Assembly (NCBI GenBank): GCA_963969495.1
Contig: OZ018320.1
Span: 76,368,169 to 76,432,168, forward strand
DNA from: Ceratothoa steindachneri
Taxonomy: Eukaryota; Arthropoda; Malacostraca; Isopoda; Cymothoidae
Direction: 5' to 3'
DNA: 64,000 nt
Position 1 is the stretch's first letter. The number at the start of each line of letters is the position of its first letter. Both the position numbers and the translations under genes were made by a program. Shown here in pieces: positions 1 through 11,079 of this stretch. Under the pieces are notes generated by a model. The model saw only the letters and a program-made list of their open reading frames with translations, did not search any database and was not told the DNA's origin.

Positions 1-46
1 CCGTATAATAAGCCTAACTCAGAACCCCTAGAATGTAGAACATCAT

Positions 47-1200
47 AAGTTTGCGTCCGATTGCTTACGAAGAGCCGCGGACAGGGGGTGTGCCTCCATC
101 CACGTTCTACTTGACCTCTCCTTTGCCCTCGATACTATTGACCATACCGTCCTGCTTGATCGTCTCCACTCTTTCCTCGGCATATCAGGCACCGTGCTTG
201 ACTGGTTCCGCTCTAACCTCTCGTCTCGTACCCAATCCGTTGTAATTGACGATGTTTCATCCGAATCTACCCCCATTTAATTTGGAGTGCCACAAGGCTC
301 TGTCCTTGGTCCTCTACTACTTCGTATCTACCTTCTCCCTCTTAGTTCCCTTCTCCGTAATCTCGGTCTATCCTTCCACCTCTATGCTGATGACACTCAA
401 ATTTTCGTTTCCTCATCCCCCACGTCTCTTGCCTATTCTATCACTGACCTCCTGGCTGCCTACTTCTCCATTTCTGACTGGCTTTCTACCAACCACCTCA
501 CTCCAAAGCTGAGGTCCTCCTCGTCGGCACCCCTGCTCTTGTCAAAAATCTAAATCTCTCTTTCCCTCGCTTACTCTGGGCGGTAATACTATCATTTTCT
601 CTGACTGCGTTAGGAATCTGGGTGTTGCTTTTGATGAGCATCTCTCCTTTAAGCCTCATATCCGCAATGTCAGCAAATCGTCTCTGTTTCCTTCGTAACT
701 TCTCTTGCATTCGCTCTCACTTTGATCGTCAAAGTCTTGAGACTGCTGTTCACGCCTTCATCACCTCACGCCTTGACTACTGTAACTCCCTGCTTGTAAA
801 TCTGCCATCCTCCTCTCTCTGCCCCCTTCAACTTGTCCCATCGAAACCCTTGCTGCATGAACTGCACTGGCTCCCTGTCAGATCCCGTACTCACTTCAAG
901 ATACTTCTCTTCACATTTAAGGCCCTAAATAACAAGGCCCCGTCTTACCTCTCTTCTGCCCTCTCGCCACGCCATGTCCCTCGGGCCCTTCGGTCATCGC
1001 ATGCAACTCTTTTGAATATTTCTCGTTCATCCCTCTGCTCAATGGGGGACTGCTCCTTCTCAATCTGCGCCCCTAAGTTGTGGAATGCTCTTCCTGCTGA
1101 AATCATGTCTTCTCCCTCTCTTACCACATTTAAGCGTCTCTTGAAAACGCATCTTTTCAGAATTGCCTTCTTTTCCTCTTGAATTTCCATTGAATTTCCA
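47..1200 (+). mobile_element. 5'-truncated L2/CR1-like LINE, RT and C-terminal tail
   Basis: This is a remnant of a non-LTR retrotransposon reverse transcriptase. From about 48 the frame reads through a DLSFALDTIDH segment (first catalytic motif region), meets a stop at 278-280, then continues in the same frame into [11 protein letters not shown] at 287 and YADDTQIF near 385. That YADD box is the RT active site. A frame change near 540 leads into the thumb and tail (622-1182), where SRLDYCNSLL, LHELHWLPV and LWNALPAEI are visible; this ending is characteristic of the L2/CR1 group. The usual stretch between LDYCN and LHELHWLPV is shortened, so there is an internal deletion. The endonuclease and ORF1 are missing, as expected of 5' truncation. 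It is a dead copy; the family assignment is by motif, not by search. Confidence 0.85.
1179..1200 (+). repeat. Terminal 11-bp direct repeat of the LINE
   Basis: Two tandem copies of TTGAATTTCCA lie at 1179-1189 and 1190-1200, directly after the last codons of the LINE. L2/CR1 elements usually end in short tandem repeats instead of an A-tail, so this marks the 3' end of the element. Confidence 0.75.
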
Positions 1201-2891
1201 TTCTCATCTCAGTGAGAGAGAGATTTTTCACTTTCAGAAATCCGCAAAGGAAATAAAACGAAAATCACTATATAACTGAAGTACGAGTATGGAAGAAAGA
1301 GAGATATTATAAACAACAAAGAAAACAAACCAAATTGAACGCACTCACTTCACTAATGCTGCCCCCTATTAACCCAACATTCTTTAATCCCGTGGATAAG
1401 TGATAAGCGGAATACACAGCTAAGCAACAAGGAAGAATGACATTAATCTTTGTTCAAAGTTTTTTTGAAGTGTCATTGAAATAAATTTGATAAAATAAAG
1501 GTTCCCTCTGTATTTATTTAACGTGTCAAATTTATTAATATACAAGTGGAGCGGAATGGGAGGAGCTGTAGTGCCCATTGCAAGATGGATTAGGCTTAAC
1601 AATGAAGCCTCACAAATGAGTGTCATATAAATCATATGAAATCTAAAGATGGACACTCAAATAATTTAGCACATACAAATAACCTAAAAAGTTTATAGCA
1701 GTCTCCATGAATAAGAATAACTTTAATATGTAAAATTGCAATTTAATAATCTATGTATCAATGCAAAGCAAAAGATTTGTAATAAGGCAAGTGAAATCGA
1801 TGTGCCCCCAGGTGAACGTATAAATATAAATACATTAGAAAACAAGTGCGGCTGACGGTCTGGCCGCAGAGATAAACAGAGATGGTGGAAGAAACTGTGC
1901 ACACATAGAACGGAATCTGATCTCACCCACCAGGTTTACATGAATCTGTGAAAAGACAAAATCAATCTTGCTACAAACCATGGTTGAAAAGGCATGACCA
2001 GGTTTCTAAATTCATATAATATCTTGATGCACACACTCCCTTTGACCAAACAAGCCCCACCCAGCAGTCTTAGTAGAGAACACACGCACATACTCTTTGA
2101 TCCGATAAGCTCCATCCCGCGTGCAGATTAGAGAAGAGAAGCCACGCCTCCTTAATTGCACGGCTGACAAAAGCCACAAGGGCCTATCATATTGGCGCTA
2201 GTATAAATAAGTGGGCAGAAACATACAGCAACATTAGTATCATTATTATGATTGGAGTATTGGATTGCCAGTATTACCATTGCTATTAGCCAAGAGGCAG
2301 TCAGTACCTCGTCCTCAATCCGTCCGTCCTTCGTCCCAACAATCTGACGCAGAAGGAGACTTACAAGAAACACGTGAGCACACAAACGTACCACGGAAAA
2401 CTCGACAATTTCACTTGCCTGAACCAATTTAACCCTAAGCCAAAATTAAAAGCCTACTAGACCGCCATTCTATCTTTCCTTCTGCCAAGCAACAACCAGG
2501 TTACCATCCGAACCCAGCCTACAAGCGGATTGCCCAAAAGAACACTTTGCAGTCAGACCAAACTCGACTGTAAGACCGCCTGACCTCCTCTACCACATAA
2601 AAAGGATCATCAACCAGAATCCCTATAAATGGTGGCCTACCATAAACTGGTGACACACCTATATAGCTTGCGCTTCACAGGCAGATCTTCAATCTGTAGC
2701 CTATAGCCTATCCGGCTTTAGCAACTGCCATTTAGTCTAAAAAATTAGAAAGTTTCCAGCACATACCTATAACCCTATATTTTAAGAACGAGATTTTTGA
2801 AGGTGTTTGAATAAGATTTTTTCTTTTATTTCGGTTTTCACCTAAGTAGATTTAATTTTTTTATCAAAGTTATTTCTAATAATTCCTTTAT
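1201..2891. other. Unassigned AT-rich sequence
   Basis: No reading frame with recognisable motifs was found on either strand. The short open frames have no domain signature. It may hold old unrecognised repeats. Confidence 0.4.
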
Positions 2892-3009
2892 AAGAAGAAG
2901 AAGAAGAAGATGAAGAAGAAAAAGAAGATGAAGAAGAAGAAGAAGAAGATGAAGAAGATGAAGATGAAGATCAAGATGAAGAAGAAGATGAAGATGAAGA
3001 TGAAGAAAA
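2892..3009 (+). repeat. (GAA/GAT)n trinucleotide microsatellite
   Basis: About 118 bp of GAA triplets interspersed with GAT, giving a purine-rich plus strand. It would encode Glu/Asp runs, but there is no flanking reading frame to suggest coding use. Confidence 0.9.
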
Positions 3010-4059
3010 GGGTGTTCAGGGTGTTAAAATAAAGAATCTATAAAGGGGATTAAAAAAGGTGGTTAAGATTAGCAAATAAGGCCGTAGGCCACACCCCGCA
3101 GGGGTGCCTGTGTAACCAAGCTCTTCCTTTTAAGGAAGAGAGCAGCGGCTTGTCTCTTAATACTTTATTCTTGGTCTATTTTTCATCACACCGATACTCA
3201 TTTTCGAGACCTAAAGGCAATAAAAAAAATTATCACCTCACGACTCTTTTTTATCTAAATTTGCTCTAATAATTTCCTTTTGCTTTACTAGTTTTTAGGG
3301 GCCATAGTTATTTCCTCTTAATAAAGATTAAAATTGATAATCTGTCTTAGAAAAGCTTCGATAAAAATTTCGAATATACGAAAAGATAAAATAAAAAAAC
3401 AGCTATGCCTAAATTTTAATAAATTTTCTAAACTTCACCATTTGTAATTCTTTTTGTTTTCAATAATTCCCAAACATTTAATAATCATTTATTTTTTTTC
3501 TGAACTTCACCATTTTGTTTTTTCAAACTCTAAAGGAACTCTTAAAATGAACTTAGAAGAAAACTTAAATTACACCTAGGTCATAACCGAACTAAGAGAA
3601 AAAAATTATCTATAATAATTCAAAGCCTATAAATAATCCCGTTCTTACAATATAAGTGTTATGAAAAATGGTTCTATAAGTTTAGGAGTGTCTGTGGCTT
3701 GAACTTTTCATAATAATTTTAGCCTATTCGAAAAGGGAAATCTTTTTCGAATATATGCTTGGCAACACAACTACCTTCTCAATACGTCTTAACATCATAT
3801 CTATATTGGTAAATACGACGTTTTAGGTTTTTAACGTTCTTAAGTTGAATGGAGATGAAAATTAGCATTGAAAGTTATAGGATAGCGTTGGAATAGAAAT
3901 ATGTGGCTATCCTCTCAACCATTTCCCAGTTCCTTCCCATTATTCCTGCAGGACTCCTTCGTCCTTTCATGTGACATTATATTAACGTGTTTCATTTTAA
4001 CTTCCCTAAGTAATTCTTCCTGCCTTTTCTTATTATCCAACCTCGTAGTGCTTGTAATC
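3010..4059. other. Unassigned sequence with a small hairpin
   Basis: AT-rich, with no coding signature. A near-perfect inverted repeat with 9-bp arms (CTCTTCCTT and AAGGAAGAG, 2-bp loop) lies at 3121-3140. Nothing around it identifies a function. Confidence 0.35.
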
Positions 4060-4470
4060 CATTAGGTACCTAGATTTTGTTCTCTCTGGAGTTTGGCTAT
4101 TGCATTCATCGAAGTACTTAGTCATTTGCTCCCAAAGCTCCATCCTTACCAATTTATACTTTAGTCCATCATCCACCCCTTACATATAATACTACTGCTG
4201 CACATCACGCGCCATTAAGTGTACCATCTTACCCTCTCTCTCTGTTTTGACCAGCTTCTTCGTTATTAGTCCTATAGCCATCTCTGTACATTTCTTTCTC
4301 CTGAAACCGTACTATTAAAGGTTGAACTTACAGTTCGTTTCGAGGTGCTCCACCAATCTCCTGAATACATAATTTGTCAATACTTTAGCGATAAAATTGA
4401 TGGCCGTTGTTCACTTGATAGCCGTTCTTATCTCAGGTGAACATCTTGTAGCCGGGAGGGTTCGCAACGC
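4060..4470 (-). mobile_element. Decayed LINE RT fragment (minus strand)
   Basis: On the minus strand, frames interrupted by stops and shifts give FIAKVLTNYVFRRLVEHLE, then YGFRRKKCTEMAIGLI and later VDDGLKYKLV. These fit the RT fingers region of a non-LTR element (a 'SKVLE.L...RL..HL' block, a 'GFRKGRSTE.A' block and a 'VDH..L..KL' block). There are many stop codons and no YADD. The clade cannot be fixed from this piece. Confidence 0.45.
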
Positions 4471-4642
4471 TAATTGATGTATATTTTACTCCTCCGTTTC
4501 CTTTATATTTACCTTTATTCTTTCTATTTTCCGGTTAATATCCTCTGCTTCTTTATCTTCCAGTACCGGCGGCCGTTTATCACCCAGATCGTCTCGGAAT
4601 TCGCCCTAATCAACCTTTCAATATTGTTTACTGACCAATCTT

Positions 4643-4666
4643 GGCACTTAGATTGAGCTAAGTGCC
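4643..4666. repeat. Perfect 9-bp hairpin
   Basis: GGCACTTAG, a 6-base loop, then CTAAGTGCC. It sits at the left edge of the cysteine-rich remnant that follows and may mark an insertion boundary or be chance. Confidence 0.5.
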
Positions 4667-4930
4667 AGTAATACCATTATGGAATTGTAATCCTTCAGGA
4701 ACACAAGGATCGGTCGGACAATCATGTTCCTGTGGAAATCCCACCTGGTCAGTATTATGTCCAGTTTGGTTACTACTCTTCCCGTTACGTACGTGGGAAA
4801 CTCCGGTCCAGTTTGTACCACTATACCCCTGTGGATCAACATATCCAGACTTTTTTTCCCATCTTGTTCCCTGAGGTATATCCTGAATGCGCTGAGTGCG
4901 CTTTCAGGTCAACAAGGAGGACCTGAATGT
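4662..4930 (+). pseudogene. Possible decayed cysteine-rich exon
   Basis: Two overlapping frames carry pieces that look like one frameshifted cysteine-rich module. One (4662-4874) has SCSCGNPTW and LCPVW; the other (4732-4926) has IPPGQYYVQFGYYS. Read together they resemble the 'C..PPGQYC..GYYS' spacing of ephrin-receptor/GCC2-GCC3-like repeats. There is no start codon context, no splice pattern I can defend and no intact frame. It could equally be chance or an unrecognised repeat. Confidence 0.2.
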
Positions 4931-6302
4931 TCCTTTCGAAGACCCCCAAATAAGTTATGGAGGGGCAAATAATTTCTCCTAGGGGGCTGGTACCCGTGTT
5001 GCTACCAAGAGTCTGTAGCTTTTCCAACTCTTAATTCACAATACCTTTATTAACAGCAGTTATTACACCGTTGAATTTCTCATTGAAGTAACTCTTCTAG
5101 TATATATAATAATTCTGTAATTTCATCCCCTACCTGTCTATCTTCAACCCTTGTTGAGATACTACTACTACATAAGGGTCCTTCCTGTCTATCACGTTGC
5201 AAAAAATGTTTTTTATTCCCAATTTCTCCGTTCATATTAACCTCACCTATTTTCAGTTTATGAACCGTAGTAAACATTTTCTTATTTAGACTCTAAACCT
5301 CTTCGGTTGACTATTCCTTAATTTCCTGAAATTCTTCGTCCTTAATAGATGGCATCGATCCACTTTGATTCGAAATTTCCCCAAGAGTCGAGGTTTCTGT
5401 ATCACGTTCGACGGGAATTCAGATTGACGAGACCGCTTGAATTACCTCTCGACTATACCGTCTCTGATCCTAACTAAATCCAAGACTTAGAGAACTAGTT
5501 GCCAAGTGTAGTGGAGAGGTGTAGACCAACCCCTCATATGTTAACGTTACTTCAGTTTTCCTCTAAGCCTCATTACCTCCTTCACGTGTCTTAGCCATTT
5601 TCTTCATATCCTATATTTCTCTGACTTTTCTATTCTTCTTATCCCGTGAGTTTTCCTTCTCTTGCCTTTACTTGCTTTCTGACCCGACGTGGAGGCCACC
5701 GTGTTTGTCTTTCCCGTTATCTGCTTCCTCTCCTTCTTGCTCTTTTCTTCTAACCCTTTTTCTTAGTTATTTATTTTTTTCTTCCCCCTTATTGGCTACT
5801 ACCTATCCACTTACACTTAAATTATTTTTATTTTAAGTAAATCAGACAGAGCGGCCCAACGCATAAATACAGCCGCTGACTTTTCGCGAGGAAGTAATTG
5901 TATGTCTAGTTAATTTGGCTCGAGGAGGAGACATTTGTTACTGTCTCGAAGATGTTTTCTTTCATTTGCCTTGCGGGTGGCTGAATTCAATTTAGTGCTG
6001 CAAATAGTGCAGAATTATTTATATATATATGGAAATAGGAAACTCACAAAGTAGAGAGTGAGTGGATGCACAGGAATGATGAAAAACTGAATCCAAAGCC
6101 TTTCGAAATTAATTCAGCTCATTCTCAAGTAATACATAAATAATTATTTTACAAGAATCGTATACACATATAGGAGAAAGATAAGCGACGCTCCGCCTAC
6201 CTACAACTAGAGAAAATCCAGTGTAGGACAAAGTTGAAATTCTGTTTGGAGACTTCAAAAGAAGCAAACGGCTTTCCTGCATCTCTACAAGGTAGAGAGA
6301 AC
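4931..6302. other. Unassigned AT-rich sequence
   Basis: No recognisable coding motif on either strand. On the minus strand near 6090-6130 a TTGAGAATGAG...TTTCGAAAGG stretch faintly recalls the hairpin-plus-GAAA motif found behind PLE bodies elsewhere in this window, but it lacks the CTGAAGA box. Confidence 0.35.
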
Positions 6303-6304
6303 TA

Positions 6305-7237
6305 CGAGGGGCGGTCAATAAGTTTTGCGAATCGGTAGGGCAAAACAGAGGAAGGGGGATGGTTGTTTGTGGGGGGTGTTAGAACAAGTTATGACAAGTC
6401 AGGACCGGCAGCCGCACACTCCTGCCTCGTCTATTTAAGAAGCAGTAGCTGATCGCGGATCGTCAGTCACAAATTTTTCAACAATGGAGAAGGTTGAGCC
6501 CCGCGCACTGATCAAATTTTTGAACAAGGAAGGCAAGAATGCCAAAGAGATCCATGAACGCATGGTTGCAGTGTACACTGACACCGAACCTTCCTATGCA
6601 ACCATTGCTCGCTGGAATAGGGAGTTCCGCTATGGTCATGAGTCCCTTAAAGATGACCCCCATCCAGCACGCCCGTCAGACGTGAACAACGAGGACAATG
6701 TCGCCCGTGTGGAGAGGATGATCCTCAAAATTCGACGGTTGAAGGTCGAAGAAATCGAGCGAGAATTTGGAATATTACATGGAAGTGTTATCAACATCAA
6801 CCATGACAATTTTTCCATGACCAAAGTCTCTGCCCTTTAGGTCCCTAGAAACCTCCCGCCCCATGATCGACTTCAACGTCGTCAAAGTCCACAAGGCCAG
6901 AGTTGCACAAGCTGCCCTGCGCGAGTGCGGATTCGAGGAGCTTAACCATCTCCCCTACAGTCCAGATCTGGCCCCTAGTGACTACATTTTATTCCGCCAG
7001 CTCAAGGCTGCACTGCGTGGACGCCGGTTTAGGGACGATGAAGATGTCCAGCTTGCCGTCCAGGAGTGGATTGAACAGCAGTCGGGATATTTCTGGTTGT
7101 CGGGAATTCGAAGCCTCAGGGACAAGTGGCGCAAGTGCATTGAAGTCGAGGGTAGTTATATTGAAAAATAATAAACCACTTTTCCTCATATCTCGTTTCC
7201 TTATATCCGAATTGCAAAACTTATTGACCGCTCCTCG
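6305..7237 (+). mobile_element. Internally deleted mariner element with both TIRs
   Basis: The left end starts CGAGGGGCGGTCAATAAG at 6305 and the right end is its near-perfect inverse (CTTATTGACCGCTCCTCG, ending 7237). TIRs of about 30 bp differ at only a few positions. TA dinucleotides at 6303-6304 and 7238-7239 are the target duplication expected of Tc1/mariner elements. At about 933 bp it is shorter than the usual 1.3 kb because the middle of the transposase is lost. The well-preserved TIRs mean it could in principle still be mobilised in trans, which is an inference. Confidence 0.93.
6484..7171 (+). pseudogene. Mariner transposase remnant, catalytic core deleted
   Basis: The ATG at 6484 opens a 118-codon frame with the paired helix-turn-helix DNA-binding half of a mariner transposase (FLNKEGKNAKEIHERMV and ARWNREFRYGHESL). 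It stops at 6838-6840. A second frame (6863-7171) then resumes close to the C terminus with LNHLPYSPDLAPSDYILFRQLKAAL, which contains the third catalytic Asp in the 'SPDLAPSDY' motif. The first and second catalytic Asp regions (TGDEKW-like and HDNA-like) are missing, so about 330 bp were deleted. A full family member is about 345 residues; this one cannot be active. Confidence 0.9.
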
Positions 7238-7305
7238 TACAGCATTGTTTTTTCATATAACAACTACCAATCAAAATTGAAATTCCCAATTGTCTGTAGC
7301 GGTAT

Positions 7306-7768
7306 GTGTTAGTTTTTTTTTCAAAAGAAATTAGAACTTCATTAGGGAAGTTCTTTTTTCATACCAATTTTAAGACAATATTTAGAAATAAACACCCCTT
7401 AGGACAATCTTTCAATTGTAAGCACAGAATTCCGCTAGATGCAAAGCGCTCCGTCATATATGAATTTACTTGCCCCACATGCAATCTGGGGAAAATATAT
7501 TGGCAGTACGGTGCGCTCGCTGAAGGCAAGGTTTTGTTCCCATAGAGGAATTAGCTACAGGACTGGTAAAGTTTCTTCTAATAGTGAGAGCTCACTTGTT
7601 CGGTTTCATTCTATTCAATGTAAAACAGATGACACTTTAGAACATATTAAAATTTTAAAAACTTTTCCTGATCCTGTCTATTTGAGAATTCAAGAATGTA
7701 TGTACACAAAATACTTTTCCCCTTCTCTAAATTCAGATTCTTCTTCTCATTCATTACTTCTGCTTTAA
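7306..7768 (+). pseudogene. Penelope-like element: GIY-YIG endonuclease end
   Basis: This is the C-terminal GIY-YIG nuclease module of a PLE, the domain that nicks target DNA for reverse transcription. The frame at 7306-7545 carries VIYEFTCPTCNLGK, and after a frameshift near 7485 the frame 7439-7768 continues with KYIGSTVRSLKARFCSHRG, the GIY-YIG core with its conserved Arg. The tail CMYTKYFSPSLNSDSSS matches the usual PLE ending and the stop at 7766-7768 is the natural terminus. No RT is attached, so it is 5'-truncated and frameshifted. The tail resembles the separate fragment at 36185-36418 on the other strand. Confidence 0.85.
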
Positions 7769-7953
7769 CATATAAATAAACCTCTCTTTCTTCTTACACT
7801 CCTCTCGCTTTCCCACCAGGCTTCCATTCACAACTGATTGGACAAGGTTAGTGTTTTCTGAATATGCATGTAGTGTTGCTTATATTCATAGCCAAATTTT
7901 ACTAATTACATTTCCCAACATGAATTTTAACGCAATAACCTACGTGGTATAAC

Positions 7954-7956
<3 letters not shown>

Positions 7957-8035
<79 letters not shown>
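7957..8035. repeat. (TA)n tract
   Basis: 79 bp of uninterrupted AT dinucleotides. One of seven long (TA)n tracts in the first 35 kb, most of them at or inside transposon remnants. Confidence 0.98.
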
Positions 8036-8037
<2 letters not shown>

Positions 8038-8073
8038 GGCCGGCTTCCCTCTTTAAGCCAAGTATTTCAGTGT

Positions 8074-8520
8074 TTGTTTTATTTTTTAAATAATAAGAAA
8101 CTCCATGGAATAGCTTCAACTGTATGGCAGAAAGTTACAGAAGTCTTGGAAAAGAGAGAATTCCTATTAATGAACATCGAAACATTATTTCCTAAAAATG
8201 CAGGTTTGTGTCAAGATTGGCGAAGTAGTGAAAAGTCAAAATATAATGTTTCAGAGACGGAGACTAGTAAAGGAGACTCCTTTTCTCGGAAAATATATTG
8301 TTCTTTTTATTGCGTCAGAATATGCATTTACCCTTATGAAAAAATCCAAAATATATTTAGTTTCTTAAAATACAGAGGAAACCAGAAGGAAGTGGTTGCA
8401 TGGTGGGTTGCGTTTGCTATTTTTTTTTCACCTTTCTTTCCTAATCTATGTTCGATCCTAGTTAAGTCTTATAAAATGACGAAATCATTACGCCATTCAT
8501 CCCCTCAAAATTCTCCATAA
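8074..8520 (+). other. 148-codon open frame of unknown nature
   Basis: An open frame with ATG at 8074 and stop at 8518-8520. It has no motif I recognise, mixed Lys/Ser/Phe composition and a phenylalanine-rich hydrophobic patch late in the frame. It sits between a (TA)n tract and a PLE body, so it is more likely to be repeat-derived or chance than a gene. Confidence 0.15.
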
Positions 8521-9742
8521 AGTCGACCAACGAATTTGTTGATAGTCTCCATATTTCCCCACCAGGAGGCACCCCAGCCTCACGTGATGTCGACAGCCTT
8601 TTCACCAATGTGCCAATAGAGGAAACAATCGAAATAATTATAAAGTGCGTTTACAAAAACCCCAACCTGCCTCCACCACGAATAGAACCCAAAATATTAA
8701 AACAACTTTTAAGAATATGGCTAACTTTACCGTCAAATTGACGAAGTAGCGATAGGATCACCACTAGGCCCTACGTTCGCGAACTTCTACATGCTAGAAG
8801 AAAGGTTCTTAACTAAAATGACGAACCCACCCCAAATTTACACCAGATTCGTTGATGACATACCTCACAATTGATGATGAACACCAACACCAATTAATAC
8901 AACTCAAAAGGACCTTAGAATCCCATTCCTTTCTCAAATTAACATATGAATTAGGCGTAAGGGGCCGTATTCCCTTCCTGGACGTAGACATAAAACAAAA
9001 CAGCGACGGAAAATATACCACCACCGTCTATCGAAAAGGGACAGACTTCGGTCGATGCCTTAACGCCAAAAGTGAGTGCACCGAGAACTATAAAAAAATC
9101 GGCAATGAGCTCATACATAAAAGAAGAGCCATCAAGAACTGCTCAACGTGGACCACAGTTGATGAAGAATTTCGAAGATCAAAACAGATCCTGATCAATA
9201 ATGGCTACTCAAACAGAGAATTCGACAAATTACCAAAAAAAATTCTCAACTCCAAGTTTGAGGTGAAATAGGGAAGAGAAAAAGAAAACTAATAACACTC
9301 TACTACAAGAACCAAATGACGGATGTTTCCAAAACAGACGAAAAAATAATACAAGATATAAAAAGTAACACTGTCAAAGAAAATAACAAGTTATCCTTAC
9401 GAATTTATTATAAAAACACAAAAGTTAGCAATATATTAATGAAAAACAATTTCCGAGAAAAGCAAACCTCATCCAAATAATAAATATATAGGTATGACCA
9501 TTATTACCATCAGCCGGCATCTAACGTTGCATTTGCAAGAAGGAGGAATAAAAACACATTGCAAAGCAAAGCATAACGCACAAATTACAACAGCAACTCT
9601 TGTCGAAAACACTACCATACTCAGAAGTAACCCTGACCTTCGCTGCCTAAAGATTATGGAGCTTCTTCTCATTAAAGAGATGGGCCCCAAACTTAACACC
9701 CAACGCACAGGTTCCGAGCGAGTACTTCACCTTTTCTGCTAA
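8521..9742 (+). mobile_element. Penelope-like element body: RT plus GIY-YIG, frameshifted
   Basis: This is the best preserved PLE body in the window. From about 8523 the frame shows SLFTNVPIEETIEII (RT palm start) and LPPPRIEPKILKQLL. A short deletion follows, then VAIGSPLGPTFANFY and IYTRFVDDI near 8840-8865, the catalytic RT box. The frame 8852-9271 continues through GRIPFLDVDIKQ. After a stop at 9269-9271 the reading shifts again and 9494-9742 gives MTIITISRHLTLHLQEGG, the GIY-YIG module, ending near 9740. At least three frame changes or stops make it non-functional. RT of this class is related to telomerase RT. The hairpin motif at 10172-10197 and a new ORF start at 10236 follow on the same strand. 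Confidence 0.88.
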
Positions 9743-10235
9743 AGGAACAAGGTACTCCGACTTTGACCTATAAAAGCACCAAAGAACGAAAATCAAATAA
9801 AGATGCTCGATTGAGAAAAAAGAAAACAAAGGCTCCAATGCTAATTTTTTATATCTAATAAACTTAAAGTCACATCAAAAAGGCAAAACAAAACAAAAAG
9901 GAAAGCGTTAGCCAGGCAATCTGGTACAAATCATTATCATCCTCATCTCATCGTTCATCCTACACTCATTATTATCCCATCAACACATACTCTTTACACA
10001 ATATTTTCTATCTATCCTATCATCCTCTCCACATTCTAACTTTATACTATCTTGAATCAATTTCATTCTTCGCTGTTCACGACCAGCAATGAGCTACCTC
10101 ACCGGTAAAGGAGGCAAAACAAAAGGATAACAACAAATCAACGCAGCCTCAAGAATAACGAACACTTCCGCCTGAAGATGCCTTAAGAAAGGCGAAAGCT
10201 CAAAGCCAAAACTCAAATTAGTTGTAAAAAATAAA
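9743..10235 (+). repeat. Probable PLE pLTR / linker between tandem copies
   Basis: About 490 bp of non-coding sequence between the end of a PLE GIY-YIG frame (9742) and the ATG of what looks like the next PLE copy (10236). PLEs are known to insert as partial head-to-tail tandems separated by a 'pseudo-LTR', which matches this layout. It contains the hammerhead-like motif near its 3' end. Confidence 0.6.
10172..10197 (+). ncRNA. Hammerhead-like core motif in PLE pLTR
   Basis: CTGAAGA (10172-10178), one T, a GCC/GGC stem with an 8-base loop (10180-10193), then GAAA (10194-10197). CUGANGA, a stem II hairpin and GAAA in this order are the core of hammerhead ribozymes, which are documented in PLE pLTRs. 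The extra T before stem II, a weak stem III and no obvious cleavage triplet argue that this copy is degenerate or only ribozyme-like. Confidence 0.45.
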
Positions 10236-10349
10236 ATGGATCTTCCTCAACTGATCTTAAATCTCCAACCAGATACAAAAAAAAACTGCATTCGCCAGTT
10301 GGAACGCTCCAAAGTAAAATTGATAAAATCAAAATACAACATGGTATTT

Positions 10350-10353
<4 letters not shown>
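10236..10353 (+). pseudogene. Start of a second PLE ORF, cut by (TA)n
   Basis: The ATG at 10236 opens a frame containing CIRQLERSKVKLIKSKYNMVF before running into the (TA)n tract. A closely similar segment (QLERSKIKLIQLKYNLVFDK) is seen on the minus strand at 14133-14320, so two independent copies support a real PLE N-terminal region. Lying about 40 bp behind the hairpin motif, it fits the upstream end of a second head-to-tail copy. Confidence 0.65.

Positions 10354-10418
<65 letters not shown>
10354..10418. repeat. (TA)n tract
   Basis: 65 bp of pure TA dinucleotides interrupting the PLE N-terminal frame. Confidence 0.97.
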
Positions 10419-10421
<3 letters not shown>

Positions 10422-10669
10422 TGTCACCGAGCACATGAGACAAAAAAACGGGAGGCAAAAACAAAGGACGACACAATGAAGGCACTCCATACTGAGAAGA
10501 TAAAAATGACTCATGGGAACCAATTTAATTATTCTGACCGGGAATAGAAGCAGTGTCTACATGCAAAGATACTGGCACGCTACTCTAGAAGTTCCTATGT
10601 CGGTCCGTAGGTCGTCGGTCGGATGGTAACAATTTTAGTTTTAAATGATTTTTGCGGGGTAATAATATC

Positions 10670-10869
10670 GTAACTATTCAGCCGATTCTAACGAAATTTG
10701 AAACCCTTATGTTGTTTTACATTCTTTTTCGAATGATTTAATTGCCAAACTCTCCCCAACGTTAACCGGGCAATTATTTGGCAATAACTTCATAACTATT
10801 CGCTGATTCTAACGAAATTTGAAACCCTTATGTTGTTTTACATTCTCTCACGAGTGATATAATTGCCAA
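10670..10869 (+). repeat. Duplicated 80-bp block inside the left TIR
   Basis: Two copies of an ACTATTC...ATTGCCAA block, at about 10670-10748 and 10792-10869 (offset about 122 bp), both carry GATTCTAACGAAATTTGAAA. The right TIR has only one copy, so the left arm gained a tandem duplication. Confidence 0.85.
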
Positions 10870-11079
10870 GGTCCTCTCAAGGTTAGTCTGAGAATAATTG
10901 AAAGTTTTAAAGGTCGTAAGGTCATATGGTCATCAAGTCATAAGCCAGAATAATTGTTGATCTTGTTTCTTCCTTAAAAAATCTTTTAGTTTATCAATAG
11001 TCCATGTCGAAAGGAACTGATAATTACAATAGCGAAAACACGTAATTATAGCGTGAAGGAAAAAAAATTCTAATACGCA

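Noticed and set aside
3080..3160. Small structured RNA around the hairpin at 3121-3140
   Set aside because: Only a 9-bp hairpin; no tRNA arms or internal promoter boxes were found.
6090..6130. TTGAGAATGAG...TTTCGAAAGG on the minus strand as a pLTR hairpin
   Set aside because: It lacks the CTGAAGA box and a convincing stem; the similarity is too loose.
8074..8520. 148-codon frame as a host gene
   Set aside because: No domain, no splice or promoter context, and it lies between a microsatellite and a PLE.
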